From NCBI GenBank assembly GCA_009746045.1, contig RPFO01000213.1, forward strand, positions 2,784,837-2,848,836: a stretch of DNA of 64,000 nucleotides, read 5' to 3'. The notes beneath the pieces are model-generated. The model made no database searches and was not told the DNA's origin. It saw only the letters and a program-made list of their open reading frames with translations. A program made the translations under genes and the position numbers. This DNA comes from Mesostigma viride. Its lineage: Eukaryota; Streptophyta; Mesostigmatophyceae; Mesostigmatales; Mesostigmataceae. Below, in pieces: positions 31,480 through 42,375 of the stretch (the first letter of the stretch is position 1; each line of letters begins with the position of its first letter).

Positions 31480-33975
31480 AAATCATGTGTCGACCAACGC
31501 CTCCATCCTGTGTCGACCAACGCCTCCATCATGTGTCAACCAACGCCTCCACGCCACCGCCACCGCCCTTGAGTGCTTGCACGACACGGCCGGCCTCACC
31601 GCCCAGGCGGTGAAGGAAATCGCTGCCCAGCCGGCATCTGCTGGCCCGGCCAGCTCGATGCTCCCTCCACCTGGGCGGACCCGCTTAAGCACCACACCAC
31701 CTCCACCACCTCTGGACACCATCGCGGCACAGCTCAAGCAACGAGCCCTCGACCTTCGCGAGGAGGCCGACATCACCCAGCGCAGCCACAATGTCATCGT
31801 CAAGCACTTCGATCAGCCGGCCGGTGAGACCCCGACGAGTCTTCTCACGGCATTTAAGCGCGACATTCTTGCCCCCATGCTACTCACAGGTGAGCTGCGG
31901 ATGTCGGCTGTCCGCCTCCCCCGCGCGCGGGGTAAGGCTGGCCCGGCACCCGTGCTCCTCACCTTTAAGTCCATGGCGGACAAGCTGTCGTTCCTTAACT
32001 CGTCGTCTGTCCCTGGTCCTAATTTTAGGACTGAGTTCAACTCAGTCCTAATTTTAGGACCTAATTTTGAGGTTTTGTAGAAAATTCGCCCCGGTCGGAA
32101 TATTTGGCAGAAAAATTTTCTCAAAATTTATTCAAATACTACTTGAAAAGATCTTTCTTGGACATATTTTTGGGATTTTTTTGGATTTGGTTTGGGCGGC
32201 TAACCGTACGGTGAAAGTACAGGTGGTAAGGGTACATTTTCACGCGAAACGTGAGTTCCGGAAATGCACGACCTAGCCATGGCGGCTTGCGCCCATGCAT
32301 GCAGTTTACGTTTTCGGACGATTTTGCGGGCCAAACCCAGGAAATAGATTTTTTATGTCCTAAAGATGATATAAGTGAATTTTAACCTCGCGGGGATGCG
32401 ATTTACTGGGTGTCGGCACTGTTCTTGCTGGAAAAATCTGCGATTAGGCAGGTCGACGGAATGGGTTACTACAATTGATTCCCGGATCAAATCGAAGGGT
32501 TTATGGGTTTCTTTCTACCTTTTATCATGTATTGTCGTAGATTAAGTCTAGTGGCAGTAAAGATTTGATGATTTCGACCACTCTGTCACGTCATGGTTTG
32601 TGTGCCGCAAAGTGCCACTTTTGCAGGCACCGCCTGGGCCAAGGTAACGCCAGCCGAGCCAGGTAAAGCTGGAATATCGCTGCTTCATCGTTTCTTGGTA
32701 TTCTTACATGAGTTTAAGCTTGCGATGCGCTGTCAGTTTTGAGTCTTGCTGCTCTTTCTTGACCGTTTCCTGCCCCTCTCTAAAACCATCTTTTTAGATG
32801 ATCTTACCAGGCATTTGCCTTACCGTAGCGTGGCTGTACAAGGTTTTAGGTGCTGAATGGGTTAAAACACTTTCATAGATGTTAGTTATTCTCTTGCTAT
32901 GTTCATACTGCATGATTGTGTGGTCATGGGCTGCGTCAAGGGTACTGTCAAGCTTATACGGGTGAGTGAAAAATCTTGGTGATAAACCACTGTCATCATG
33001 TGCCAGCAGGTATCTTGGCCATGTCATGGCAAGGTAATACAGTTTTATCCATGTCCATTCTTGTAAAGAACAATTAAATGTGACTAACCTACCCATTATA
33101 TCGGTGGTTATTACTTATAATACATCCCTTTGTAGCTACGTATCCATACGCATTCCCTATATTACGCATACGCTTTCACACATACTAAGGTACAATATAA
33201 CTGCAATATGATGATGCAAGTATGTTTTCCTATTATGCCTGAAGGGAAATGGGCTGATTGACATGGTTTGTGGCCACACTACTATGTAGTATGACCGCAC
33301 TTACATGCTTGCAAATTGCTAGCATGGCCCAGTCCTATGTATAGGACTGGCAGTATTTGGCGTGTTTCAGGCAGTGCCAGTGGCCAAATTGAGTCCAGTT
33401 TTTTGCCACAGGTCAAGAACTATATTGTTTACATGCCTGTATTTTTTTAACATGCATATGGAATTTATTCAATTTTTGCCACTCATGCTTCCACACAAAA
33501 ATGCAAATTCGCCGACGGTGCCATACATCCATGTAATTTTTAGGAGTTTGGGTCAAGTTTTCACTGATGTAGTATTTTTGCCAGCAAGAGGACATCAAAT
33601 ACTCCATAGACTCACATCTAAGCATCTTGGATGGACCCCCCACCTAGTCACTACACACGGTTGAAAAAGGTCAACTCAGTCCTATTATTAGGACTGAGTT
33701 GGGACAGACGACGAGTTAAATGCCGCAAGAAGCTCTTGGGGACTCGCTTCACGCTGGACGACGACTTGACCCTGGCCCAGCAACAGCGGCGACGCAAGCT
33801 ATGGCCGACCTACCTTCAGCCCCGGCAGAGCGCAGGGGGGAAGCCGGTATACTGGAGGGGGGCGGTCATCCACGTTGACCATAAGCCCTGGCAGGCGCCT
33901 GGCAGGGCTTATTGTGCGCACCTCCTGCCACCCCAGCAAACTCAGTCTAGGGAATATATACCAGTAGTGTAGATT
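31480..33975 (+). pseudogene. ORF1-like LINE protein, copy A, split by a TTAA element
   Basis: The N-terminal part present here reads DTAGLTAQAVKEIAAQPAS, LDLREEADITQRSHNVIVKH, and RLPRARGKAGPAPVLLTFKS and stops being homologous to copy B at DKLSFL (31994). Homology resumes at 33720 with RFTLDDDLTLAQQQRRRKLW and PVYWRGAVIHVDHKPW. The gap is exactly the inserted element 31999-33715. After the ORF the 3' flank (GAATATATACCAGTAGTGTA) matches copy B's 3' region, with no ORF2 between. The 5' half of ORF1 is missing. Confidence 0.8.
31999..33715. mobile_element. 1,717-bp TTAA-flanked inverted-repeat element (piggyBac-like target)
   Basis: Terminal inverted repeats are 15 bp and perfect: CTCGTCGTCTGTCCC at 31999-32013 and its reverse complement at 33701-33715. 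TTAA stands on both sides (31995-31998 and 33716-33719). Just inside each end lies a hairpin built from AACTCAGTCCTA and TAGGACTGAGTT. No transposase-like ORF is visible inside, so it is non-autonomous. TTAA duplication is typical of the piggyBac superfamily, but the terminal sequence does not prove membership. Confidence 0.85.
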
Positions 33976-34099
33976 AGTCAGGCTTAGCCTAGCATGTGGC
34001 CTACGCGCATGTGCGCCTATAACGGCCCCCATGGATGATGCCTTCAGAATTTAGCCAAGCCATGCCTATTATGTGGTTGTGCTGATATATTTCTGTGAG

Positions 34100-34412
34100 G
34101 AAATGGCTGACGGCGGTATGGCTGACGGCGGAGCTCAGATCTTTTGCGTCTGAGCCCCAAATTCGGTCAGACCACTTGCATTCGATGCGCTTTATTCAGA
34201 CGTACACGCCAGTATAATCGGTTACGGCTGAAACGCAGTATTGCCAAAGTTATCACGTGACAAGGCCACGAGCCACGAGATAGCCATGGCTGACGGTGGA
34301 GCTCATAACTTTCACGTTTGAGCACCGAATTCAGCCGTGAATATCACAATCGACGCGTCTTTCTACGACGCACATGCTGATATAATTTTCCGAAGCTAGT
34401 ACGCAATATACG
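34100..34412 (+). promoter_or_regulatory. Candidate 5' leader of ORF1-only element, two diverged monomers
   Basis: Two units of about 135-170 bp share ATGGCTGACGG, GGAGCTCA, GAGC(C)CC(A)AATTC, CGACGC and TATAAT. The second (from about 34281) ends at the ORF1 start. Repeated 5' monomers are a known promoter arrangement in some LINEs. Promoter activity here is inference. Confidence 0.45.
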
Positions 34413-35800
34413 ATGAGCAAACGCCTCTCGACGCAACGCAGCCTGGCGGCTGCGCTCGGCAATGAAAATACGCCTGCAGCCTCGGCTGCAGCTTCGCCCA
34501 CCGGCCCGGACGGCAACGGTGACTCTAGTCGTGCACTGGTGCTCGCCCAGCCTCCCGGGCTCGCCTCGCCATCTGCATCGCCTGAACCTAAGCGCAGTCG
34601 CTCTGCTGAGCCGCCCTGGGAAGAGACCTCCTTTGACGTCAACAGCTCCGGCATCTGGCAACGCAGCCCCGGTTGGTTCATGGAAGACGTGTTTTTCGGC
34701 AATCACGCCTCGCTTCTAGCCCTGTGCGTGCACCTCACGTCCCACAACCGCGGCCGCTGGCCTGGTAATGGCCAGCTTGTCGACCCCGCCGAGGCTCTCC
34801 CAATCATTCACCGCATGAGTCGCCCCAAGCTTCAACGCTTCGCCCTCTGCTCCCTTGTTGGACGCTCCGAATCCGCGATCTGGGCTTCCCCACCGCCCCC
34901 CCCCACCTTCCCCACCGAAGCCACCATCCGCACCCTCCTCAAGGAAGCTTTCGAGCAGCACGTGACCCCCCTTGCCGCAGATGTGGCGGCAATTGGAGGC
35001 ACGCTGGCTGCTGAGCTTCCCACCATCCCCACCGCCACCGCCACCCTCCTCGCCTCCCCCCCCCCCCCCCCTCCGCCTCCACCGACTCCATCACCGCCCA
35101 GCAGCTCCGCGACATCGACCAGCGCCTCAAGGATAATGCAATCGCTATCGAGGTCTTGCAGAACACAGCAGGCCTCACCGCCCAGGCAGTGAAGGACATT
35201 GCCGCCAAGCCAGCCCCGGCTGGCCTGGCCGGCGGTGCTCCTCCCATCACGACCTGGGCGGACATGCTTAAGCAACATACCACCTCCACCACCTCCGCCG
35301 TCGCAGCCCAGCTCCAGCGGCAGACGCTTGACCTCCGCGAGGAGGCCGAGCTCGCCAAGCGCAGCCTCAACGCCATACTCAAGAACTTCGACATGGAAGA
35401 AGGTGAGAATTCCGAGAAGCTTGCACGTGCGTTTGAGAGCAAAATCCTTGCACGCATGGGCCTTCTTGGTGAGATCAAGCTGACCGCCCACCGCCTCCCC
35501 CGCGCGCGGGGTAAGGCAGGGGCGCCTCCGCTTCTTCTCATCTTCGAGAGCCCAGCGGACCAGATTTCGTTTCTCAGACGCCGCAAGCGGCTCGAGAAGA
35601 CTCACTTCACCGTGGACGACGACTTGACCCTGGCACAGCAACAACGGCGACGGGAGCTCTGGCCGACCTACCTCCAGCTCCGGCAGACCAAGGCGGGCCA
35701 GCCGGTGTACTGGAAGGGGGCGGCCATCTACGTCGGCCACAAGCCCTGGCACGCGACCCCCTCGACCACCGCGGCCCCAGCAACTCCAGCCCCAGCCTAG
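34413..35800 (+). pseudogene. ORF1-like protein of an ORF1-only non-LTR element, copy B (one frame break)
   Basis: The frame starting at ATG 34413 encodes a basic, Ser/Pro-rich N-terminus, then WFMEDVFFGNHASLLALCV and AALPIIHRM-like sequence to a proline run at a C16 tract (35056-35071). The reading then moves to another frame with STDSITAQQLRDIDQRLKDN (coiled-coil-like), LDLREEAELAKRSLNAIL, RLPRARGKAGAPPLL and a C-terminal block HFTVDDDLTLAQQQRRRELW then PVYWKGAAIYV. That block resembles the C-terminal domain of L1-type ORF1 proteins (RNA-binding chaperones). One added C would fuse the frames. About 430 bp of 3' sequence follow, ending in a TTAA-rich tail near 36252, with no RT ORF. Confidence 0.7.
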
Positions 35801-36252
35801 GGGAATACAGCAGCAGTAGTGTAGAATAGTTAGACCGTGGCCTTGTACATACCCGCCTACTACAGGCACTATACCAGCTTAGGCCTAGCCTTTTTAGTCA
35901 TGTACATGTGGGCCTATGATGAGCCACCCTCCAGATGACGCCTAGCTTTATTTAATTATGCAGTGCCCATGCAGGGAGTCCCTCCCTGCTGAGAAGTCAT
36001 GCCCTATAGCTCTTGTATAGCCATGATGATCTTCCCCCACATGACATACTCCCCCTTAGCTGGGCATAGTGTGAAGATCATGAGGGTGCAGGTGCCCCTG
36101 GTGCACCTAGAGCAAGGGTAGCTTACATTCCCACCCTTGCATGAAGTCGCCTAGCTAGAGTGTATTAAAAGCCATATGCCCTTCTCAGGGATGTGTGCTA
36201 CATTTACTCCTGCAACGGAGTGATGTTGATAATTAATTAATTAATTAATGCC
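35801..36252 (+). other. 3' untranslated region and TTAA tail of the ORF1-only element
   Basis: It contains CTCCCCCTTAGCTGGGCATA, GGTGCAGGTGCCCCTGGTGC and TGCTACATTTACTCCTGCAA, and ends TGATAATTAATTAATTAATT. The tail matches the 16253-16458 insertion. This marks the 3' end of the retrotransposon. Confidence 0.7.
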
Positions 36253-36555
36253 TATTATGGGACACCCCCCCCCCATGGATGTTGCATTAATTAAGAATCT
36301 AGCCATGCCGATGCCTATGCAGAGAGTCGCTCTCTGCATGCTGAGACGCCATGCCCTAGCTCTTGTATAGCCATGCTGATCTTCCCCCCCTATGACGGGC
36401 TCCCCTTAGCTGGGTGTTGCCCGAGACTCTGGGGGGTGCAGGTGCCCTTGGGGCACCTAGAGCAAGTGTTGTTTACATTCCCACCCTTGCAGGAAGTAGC
36501 TCAGAATGTATTAATAGCCATATGCCCCCTCTCTGGGATATGTGCTACAGATCAG
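36253..36555 (+). repeat. Second, partial copy of the same LINE 3' region
   Basis: Sequence from CCCATGGATGTTGCATTAAT through CCCCTTAGCTGGGTGTTGCC to TGGGATATGTGCTACA repeats the preceding 3' region about 320 bp later. It stops before the TTAA tail. It may be a tandem duplication or a separate truncated insertion. Confidence 0.65.
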
Positions 36556-37226
36556 TGTTTTTTTTAGTGGCGATGGGCGTCCCCAACATCTACTGCTCCA
36601 ATTTTGGTACTTTTGAAATTCCATGCCTGGAGCGCAAAGTTTGCAATATATGTGCCGTTTGTAGCTCTAGCTCTATAATAACCTGACCAACCCCGCATTC
36701 CTCAAAGTAGCACTTGTTGCCTATTCTCATTATGCGAATCACATGATTAGGATGTGCTTCATGATTGCTATTGCTCGAGATTCAATTAAGAATGATTGAC
36801 ATCAATAAATGATGAACCAAATAAACCAAATTAGGCCACTTGACAAGTTCATGATCCATTTAAATTGTACAATTAAGCGATTAATTAATTCATAAATCAT
36901 ACATTACATGGGATACCCCCGTCGACGAGCTAGTGGTACGTACAATGAAACATTTGAGTTTGTAACATGTCTCCATGGATATATACATGTATGCTGGACC
37001 TCGCGCATCTCAGCCCTCTAAGAAATGTTATTTGAACTCAGGTCTAGATCTAAATATATACATGATCTGGATAATATTATACACTTCCTTAAAAGAGCAT
37101 GAATCGAGCTTTACAATTCAGGACAAGGAACTCGTTTGCAAATCACGGCTGAAAGGCAAGTGCTCACAACGAAGCACGTGCTCTCAAGGCTGTCCACCTC
37201 GTCCAACCAAGCCCGGGCGAGCTGGC
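36556..37226. other. AT-rich spacer
   Basis: No gene, satellite or terminal repeat is recognised. It may contain the downstream end of the transposase-bearing element, but no boundary is visible. Confidence 0.4.
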
Positions 37227-40200
37227 CTACTCAACAGGTCTCTTCTTGGCCAAGTTCGTGAGCCGTTTCTCGACGTCTGTCGGAATGGTCAAGATGGCCT
37301 GGCGATTGTTAGCTGGGTTGACAACAATGGTGTGTTCGAACCCCGCGTCCATGCACAGGTAGCAATTGACCAAGTTTGGCTGTTCAGCTTGCGCATCGGC
37401 GTCCATTTTGAACATCGTCGCCATACCCGGAAATCTGTCCCAGTAGCGCACCCCCACCACCCATTGTCCCTTACGGAACAACTCCCTATCGACCTTGCCG
37501 TTTCTGTCGGCCACTCGCCTCACGAAAGTAGCGGCCACCTGATAAGGCTCCTGCAAGACTTCCGCTAGCCAATATGGATGATCTGGATCGTGGGACTCAT
37601 CACCAGAGTAGGACTCGACGGCAAAAATGTCTCGCAGCTTCAGTCTCCTTCCCATCATCGTCCTCTCTGCCTGTAGTCTGTTCAGTCGCGTCCCTGCGTG
37701 CCCCCCTTGTCCGTTTGGGTTCCTTTGCACTGGCTCCCCCAGTTTGTGGAGCTTCATCCGAGCACCTCCCACATTCCAGCCGTCCATGTCGGTCCACTCC
37801 TTTCGACAATCCCACCACCTTTCCTCGGCGCACGCACCGCCACAATAGCAGGAATACTGGCGCAGCATTAAGCGCGTCACATTCGACTTGTCCATGCGCC
37901 ACCAGTGCGCCTTCTTCACTCCTTTGATTTCGCCGCGCCCTGGGCTGTAAGGAAGCACCTGCGCGTCGAAGACAAGATTTGCACAAGGGAAAGTTGAAGT
38001 TACGAGACCATCGAGCTAGTTGTGTTTTATTAAGCACTCCTGATCGCCAGGACTCCAAGAACGCCCTAGAAACGACGGCCGGCGTAACTATTCCCTGAAC
38101 GAGGACTGTACACTTAATTACCTCGGGGAACTCGAAGAAGTTACGCCTGGTCGTTGTGGTCCCGCCCACCGCCCCCGACGCCAGATTCTCCACCAACTGG
38201 GCGGCCGTCTGTTTGTCCTGGTTCTCTTCCCTGATGTGCCACCTCCTCAACATGCACTTCACAGTCCCACCAGCTCCATCCACCTCCCCCTTTCCGTGCT
38301 GCTCCCCAAAGTAATTCCACTCAAATGACTCCAGGTGCGGATCCTCCGTCAGCAGCCGGGCCACTTCCGCGATCACATTCCTTGACTTGAACTGCATGGA
38401 GCAATTGTCCGACCACCCAATGAAGCGCTTCACCTCTACCCCTTCTGACCGTAGTGTCGCCAGGATTTTGAGGATAGCAAAACGGAGGGCCCGCCCGTCC
38501 CTTTTCATTCCGCCCTGTCCGATGAAGTGAAACTCCCTTCTCACGACCTTTCCCGACGCTGGATCCAAGTAGCGCACGATCCAGGGCATAAGGACGAATG
38601 TGACTGGATGCCAATACTGTGCTTGGAGATTGTGATAGGTGTAAGACTGGTAGTTCTCGGCGTAATCTGTGTGGCATACAAGGTCCCCCACCCGCATCCT
38701 TGAGAGACATTCCTTGGAGGCGTCCGCTTGCCACCACGCGTTGAAGCAATGCTGGATGAAGTCCGGCCACTTGTCCACAATTGCCTCCTTTAGCTCCGTT
38801 GGTGTGGACTTGACGTCGACTTGCGTCAATCGCTGCCCACCAGCCTTTGCGATCTCGTCACAGTCGTCCTGCATATGCGCAGTGTGCACATACAGAAAAG
38901 ACATCAACTTCGACCCACCAATGACCTGTAGAAAGAAAAAAGACAGGACCTCAGGAAAAATTGAAAAAGAAACGCCTTGGGGCGCAACCACTCCACTAAA
39001 AATTACCTCTGGCCCAAGAACTTCAGGAAACATTGCAAAAGAAACGCCTTGGGGCGCAACCACTCCACTAAAAATTACCTCTGGCCCAAGAACCGCACCC
39101 GGCGGCACATCCTGCATCTCGTATCTGGTCCATGAAATCAGGTGGTTGGAAGCCTCCTCCCGTTCGCATAACATGAAGTTCCGAATTCCACACTTGGGAG
39201 CCAGGCAAGTGCCCAACACACAAGCCTTACGCCGGATCGAGCAAACCCCCAACTCCTCGCCCAGGTCATGATCGGGCACCCCTTCCTCGTCGTCCAGCAC
39301 CCTCCCATGCATGGGCAGATCCTCAAGTTCGCCCTGAAAAGGCTGAACCTGCGGCCGCGACGACCCCACAGACGACCTCGAACCTCCCCCCTCCCTCATC
39401 CCCTCCACCTCACAAGTAAACTTGTTCACCCACTCTGTCGTGTGAGTGGCTTTGAAAATGGAACATGTGGGCACGGACGACCCCACGTCGAGCTGGCTAC
39501 CATGATCGCACGCGTGGCATTCAGGTCCGCACTCGCATCTGGCATGAAAAGTTGCACGAAATTTGGCCAACCCCCCAACCATGGACTGCATGGTAGTGTG
39601 GTGCTGGCATGCGCACAAGTTCCGCATTTTCCACCGCCCCTTGACGCATGCGGGCATATGCTTGCAAAAAGTAGTGTATCCCACATGAACTGTGCTCTTC
39701 TGATTCGTGCGTAGCATTGACATCCCTGCCTCCGTCTCCAAAATCACCTGATTTCCCCCCCTCACACCCTCCTCTCCCTCCCCCCCCCCCCTCCCTACTG
39801 TCCATCCGCCGCGGTGGCTTCAACTCCGGATGGCGGGAAATGAACACTTCGTAAATCTTCGACTTGGAGACAGTATAGTAGCGCGCACCCTCCGAAAACG
39901 CTAGTGTATGTTTGTAATCCTTTCTGGTCCATTCACAATGAACATCCTTCATGTTCGGAGACGCCCGCGTCAAGTTATCATCCCTCCAGCACGCTTGTAT
40001 CAGGGCAATGACTTCCGTCGGAAGCTCGTCTTTCCTCCTCCTCCTCTCTGGCGCACTCATCAAAAGGTCGTCCTCCCCTTCTTCCATTCCATCCCTGTGA
40101 CCCCGAACAGTTGCGACAAAGCGCCTGTCAATCCCGAACGCGCGCTCCACAATCCTGTCCGGGACGCCCTCCATTGCCTTCGTAACAAGTCCACACAAGG

Positions 40201-40576
40201 CCCACCTAAGCCCACGATCCTTCTCAGATGTTCCCAAGTCGCCAAAAGCCTTCTTGATGTTATCCCGAAGAGATTCCGCCCAATTTTCAGGAAGCCCGTC
40301 GTCACAGTTCTTCCTCTTCTTAATGCCGTTGCTCTCCGCCACCATGGCATTTAGTCTTGAAGCTGCGCAAGACAGAACCTCCGCGCTCATCTCTGGCGTC
40401 CTGTGGTTGTTTGCTTTCACGCGTTCCGCCATGATAGGAAAGATGTCATTGGCAATTTTGTACCCCTTGTTCTCGATGTACTTGTCGCTCCAGAGACCGC
40501 GAAGTGCAGGCTCCCGGTCGTCATTGGACAAGGGACGCGAACCGTCGGAAACGGCCCCCCGCCCCGATCGCGCCAT
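37227..40576 (-). CDS. DDE-transposase-like protein, three exons, one frame break
   Basis: Minus-strand exons: 40576-39079, 38925-38122 and 37958-37227 (TAG). Introns 38926-39078 and 37959-38121 are GTAATT...CAG and phase 0. The N-terminal region is helical and charged (VSKSKIYEVFISRHPELKPP), then comes a Cys/His-rich block (TFCKHMPACVKGRWKMRNLC, CECGPECHACDH). Next is a catalytic-looking core with acidic motifs TDYAENYQSY, GWSDNCSMQFKSR and FGEQHGKGEVDGAGGTVK. The C-terminus has YSCYCGGAC and NCYLCMDAGF. A G12 run (39780-39791, C on the plus strand) separates two frames; one G fewer would join them. The motif set resembles DDE-type transposases with an HGKGxxDGxGG signature. The superfamily is not assigned. 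The start ATG 40576 is the first in a plausible context; upstream exons are possible. Confidence 0.7.
38926..39078 (-). repeat. Donor-anchored 72-bp tandem duplication within transposase intron
   Basis: The exon end CTTGGGCCAGAG followed by GTAATTTTTAGTGG occurs twice, 72 bp apart (donors at 39078 and 39006 on the minus strand). The intron is 153 bp, a multiple of three, and has no in-frame stop. Using the inner donor or retaining the intron would add 24 or 51 residues without changing frame. Confidence 0.8.
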
Positions 40577-40719
40577 CAGACTTTGGTCAGACGGCAGCTG
40601 ATTTTTTTCGCCTCTTAATCCCGCGGCACCGAAAGCCCTGAGGATGAGTAATGATAAATAATCACCATTAAAGACACGACGAAAACGATGGGCATCAAAC
40701 AAGAACGACAAGCGTCATT

Positions 40720-41285
40720 AATAACGCCGGCCGGCGCAACTGGATACATGTAAACCATACAAAAGTGATTTTATGAAACACATACAGTTTGTCATTAATA
40801 ACGACGGCCGGCGTAACTCGGGCGCAATTAAAAACCATTAAGAAGCAACTCAGGATATGCAGGCAGAAATCCTTCAGGTGTAAAAAAGATGTACAAACAC
40901 ACTTTTGGTAATGGGGCCTGATTGCGCAACTGCAAGATACCATTGGAAACGCCGGCCGGCGCAACTGGATGCATGTACATAAACCATACAAAAGTGATTT
41001 GCACAAAACCCCTACAATTTGTCATGAGTAACGACGGCCGGCGTAACTCGGTTGCATTTGAAAACCACAAAGAAGCAACTCAGGTAGTGAAGGCGGAAAT
41101 CCCAGAGGTGATAAAATGTTTACCAACACAAAATGTTGATAAGCGTGCAAGCTTTTGCAAGTGCGCGCAAGATACCATTGGAAACGCCGGCCGGCGCAAC
41201 TGGAACACCAAAACAAAAAACTTGATTTGCACGAAACCCATTCAGTTCGTCATGGATAACGACGGCCGGCGCAACTTCATGGCAC
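40720..41285 (-). repeat. Motif array upstream of the transposase-like gene
   Basis: The word GTTRCGCCGGCCGKCGTT (minus strand) occurs six times, near 40726, 40800, 40949, 41027, 41184 and 41260. It lies within three units of about 225-235 bp, each with two copies. A seventh copy lies in the last intron at about 38073-38089. Subterminal motif arrays of this kind are transposase-binding sites in several DNA transposon families; that role is inference here. Confidence 0.75.
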
Positions 41286-41569
41286 TCACCACTTTCACCA
41301 AATGCCATGTCGCCATTATATTGAGGAAAGCGAAGTATGCCCACTTGAAGCTGTGGTCTGCAGAACATTGACACAAAATATGCATGGTATTTCAAGCAAT
41401 GAATGCTATGTGTCAGGCATCAATGTCTTTATTGTATCCAAATGTGGTTAGGACGGAGGTTTACATTGGTTGCTATTTTAAGACAATGGCGTATAACCAA
41501 ACATTGCACACACTCAAGAGTGTACTTATGCTGAACTGGAAAGGAACATTAAACCCCAATAAGGTAGAT

Positions 41570-41742
41570 ATTTTTCTTTTACATTTTAATTTTTTATATA
41601 CTACTTTATATAATATTATATTATATTATATATATATTATGCTATATTATGTTATATGAAATAACATTAAAATTAACATAAAATTAAAATTATATATTAA
41701 TTATAGTATATTATATAATTTATATTATATATTATATTCACG
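41570..41742. repeat. Extreme AT-rich tract
   Basis: About 170 bp almost entirely A and T, with irregular TATATTATATTA words. No other feature is visible. Confidence 0.85.
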
Positions 41743-42375
41743 ATGCTCTGTGTATTAATGACATATCAGACACACCTACATCACATCGCCTTGATGTTTC
41801 CGTTGTATGGGTCCGGTCGGGCGTTGGTAGCTGGTCGACAACAATTCTACATTTCCTAAAAAAAAATGCGACCGTGCCTACATTCGAAGGCGCGCTGTGG
41901 CTGACCTGAACTATCGGTGAACACCTCGGCGTCACTTGACCGGCCTAGGTTGACATTTCGGCAGAGTAACGCTGCTTAAAGGATCATTGCGTAGTTCGCG
42001 CGATTTGGCTCTTTATATATGTTTTTGGAGACGACGAGCAAGCATCCGATTGGTCAGCCAATTCCTGTCCAGTCCTCGGACAGTGTCCAATCCGGTGCTT
42101 GGGATCCAGAAAACGTGCTCGAGCCTGGCCACTCTGTCGCGGGCGCCGCGCTAGTGGCGTCGCGCCCAAACCTGACCAGGCCATAGGAAAGGGCGGGGGC
42201 GAATGCAAGAATTATTGTTATATCCTGACCTGTCCTGGGGAAGGTCCGGGGCGAATGCAAGAATTAATATACCTGCGTATGCAACCAACACGGCCGATCC
42301 ACATACATAATCCGACTGAGCTGGACGGTACGGACCAAATTTCGGTGCAAATTGAGGCCCAAAAGCTATGTCGGC
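41743..42375. other. Spacer
   Basis: No gene recognised. The word GGGCGAATGCAAGAATTA occurs twice (about 42196 and 42252). Confidence 0.4.

Noticed and set aside
34413..35800. Programmed frameshift as the explanation for the C16 break
   Set aside because: A 16-base homopolymer is far more prone to length error or slippage than to recoding, and the sibling copy at 31480 lacks this part, so it cannot be tested here.
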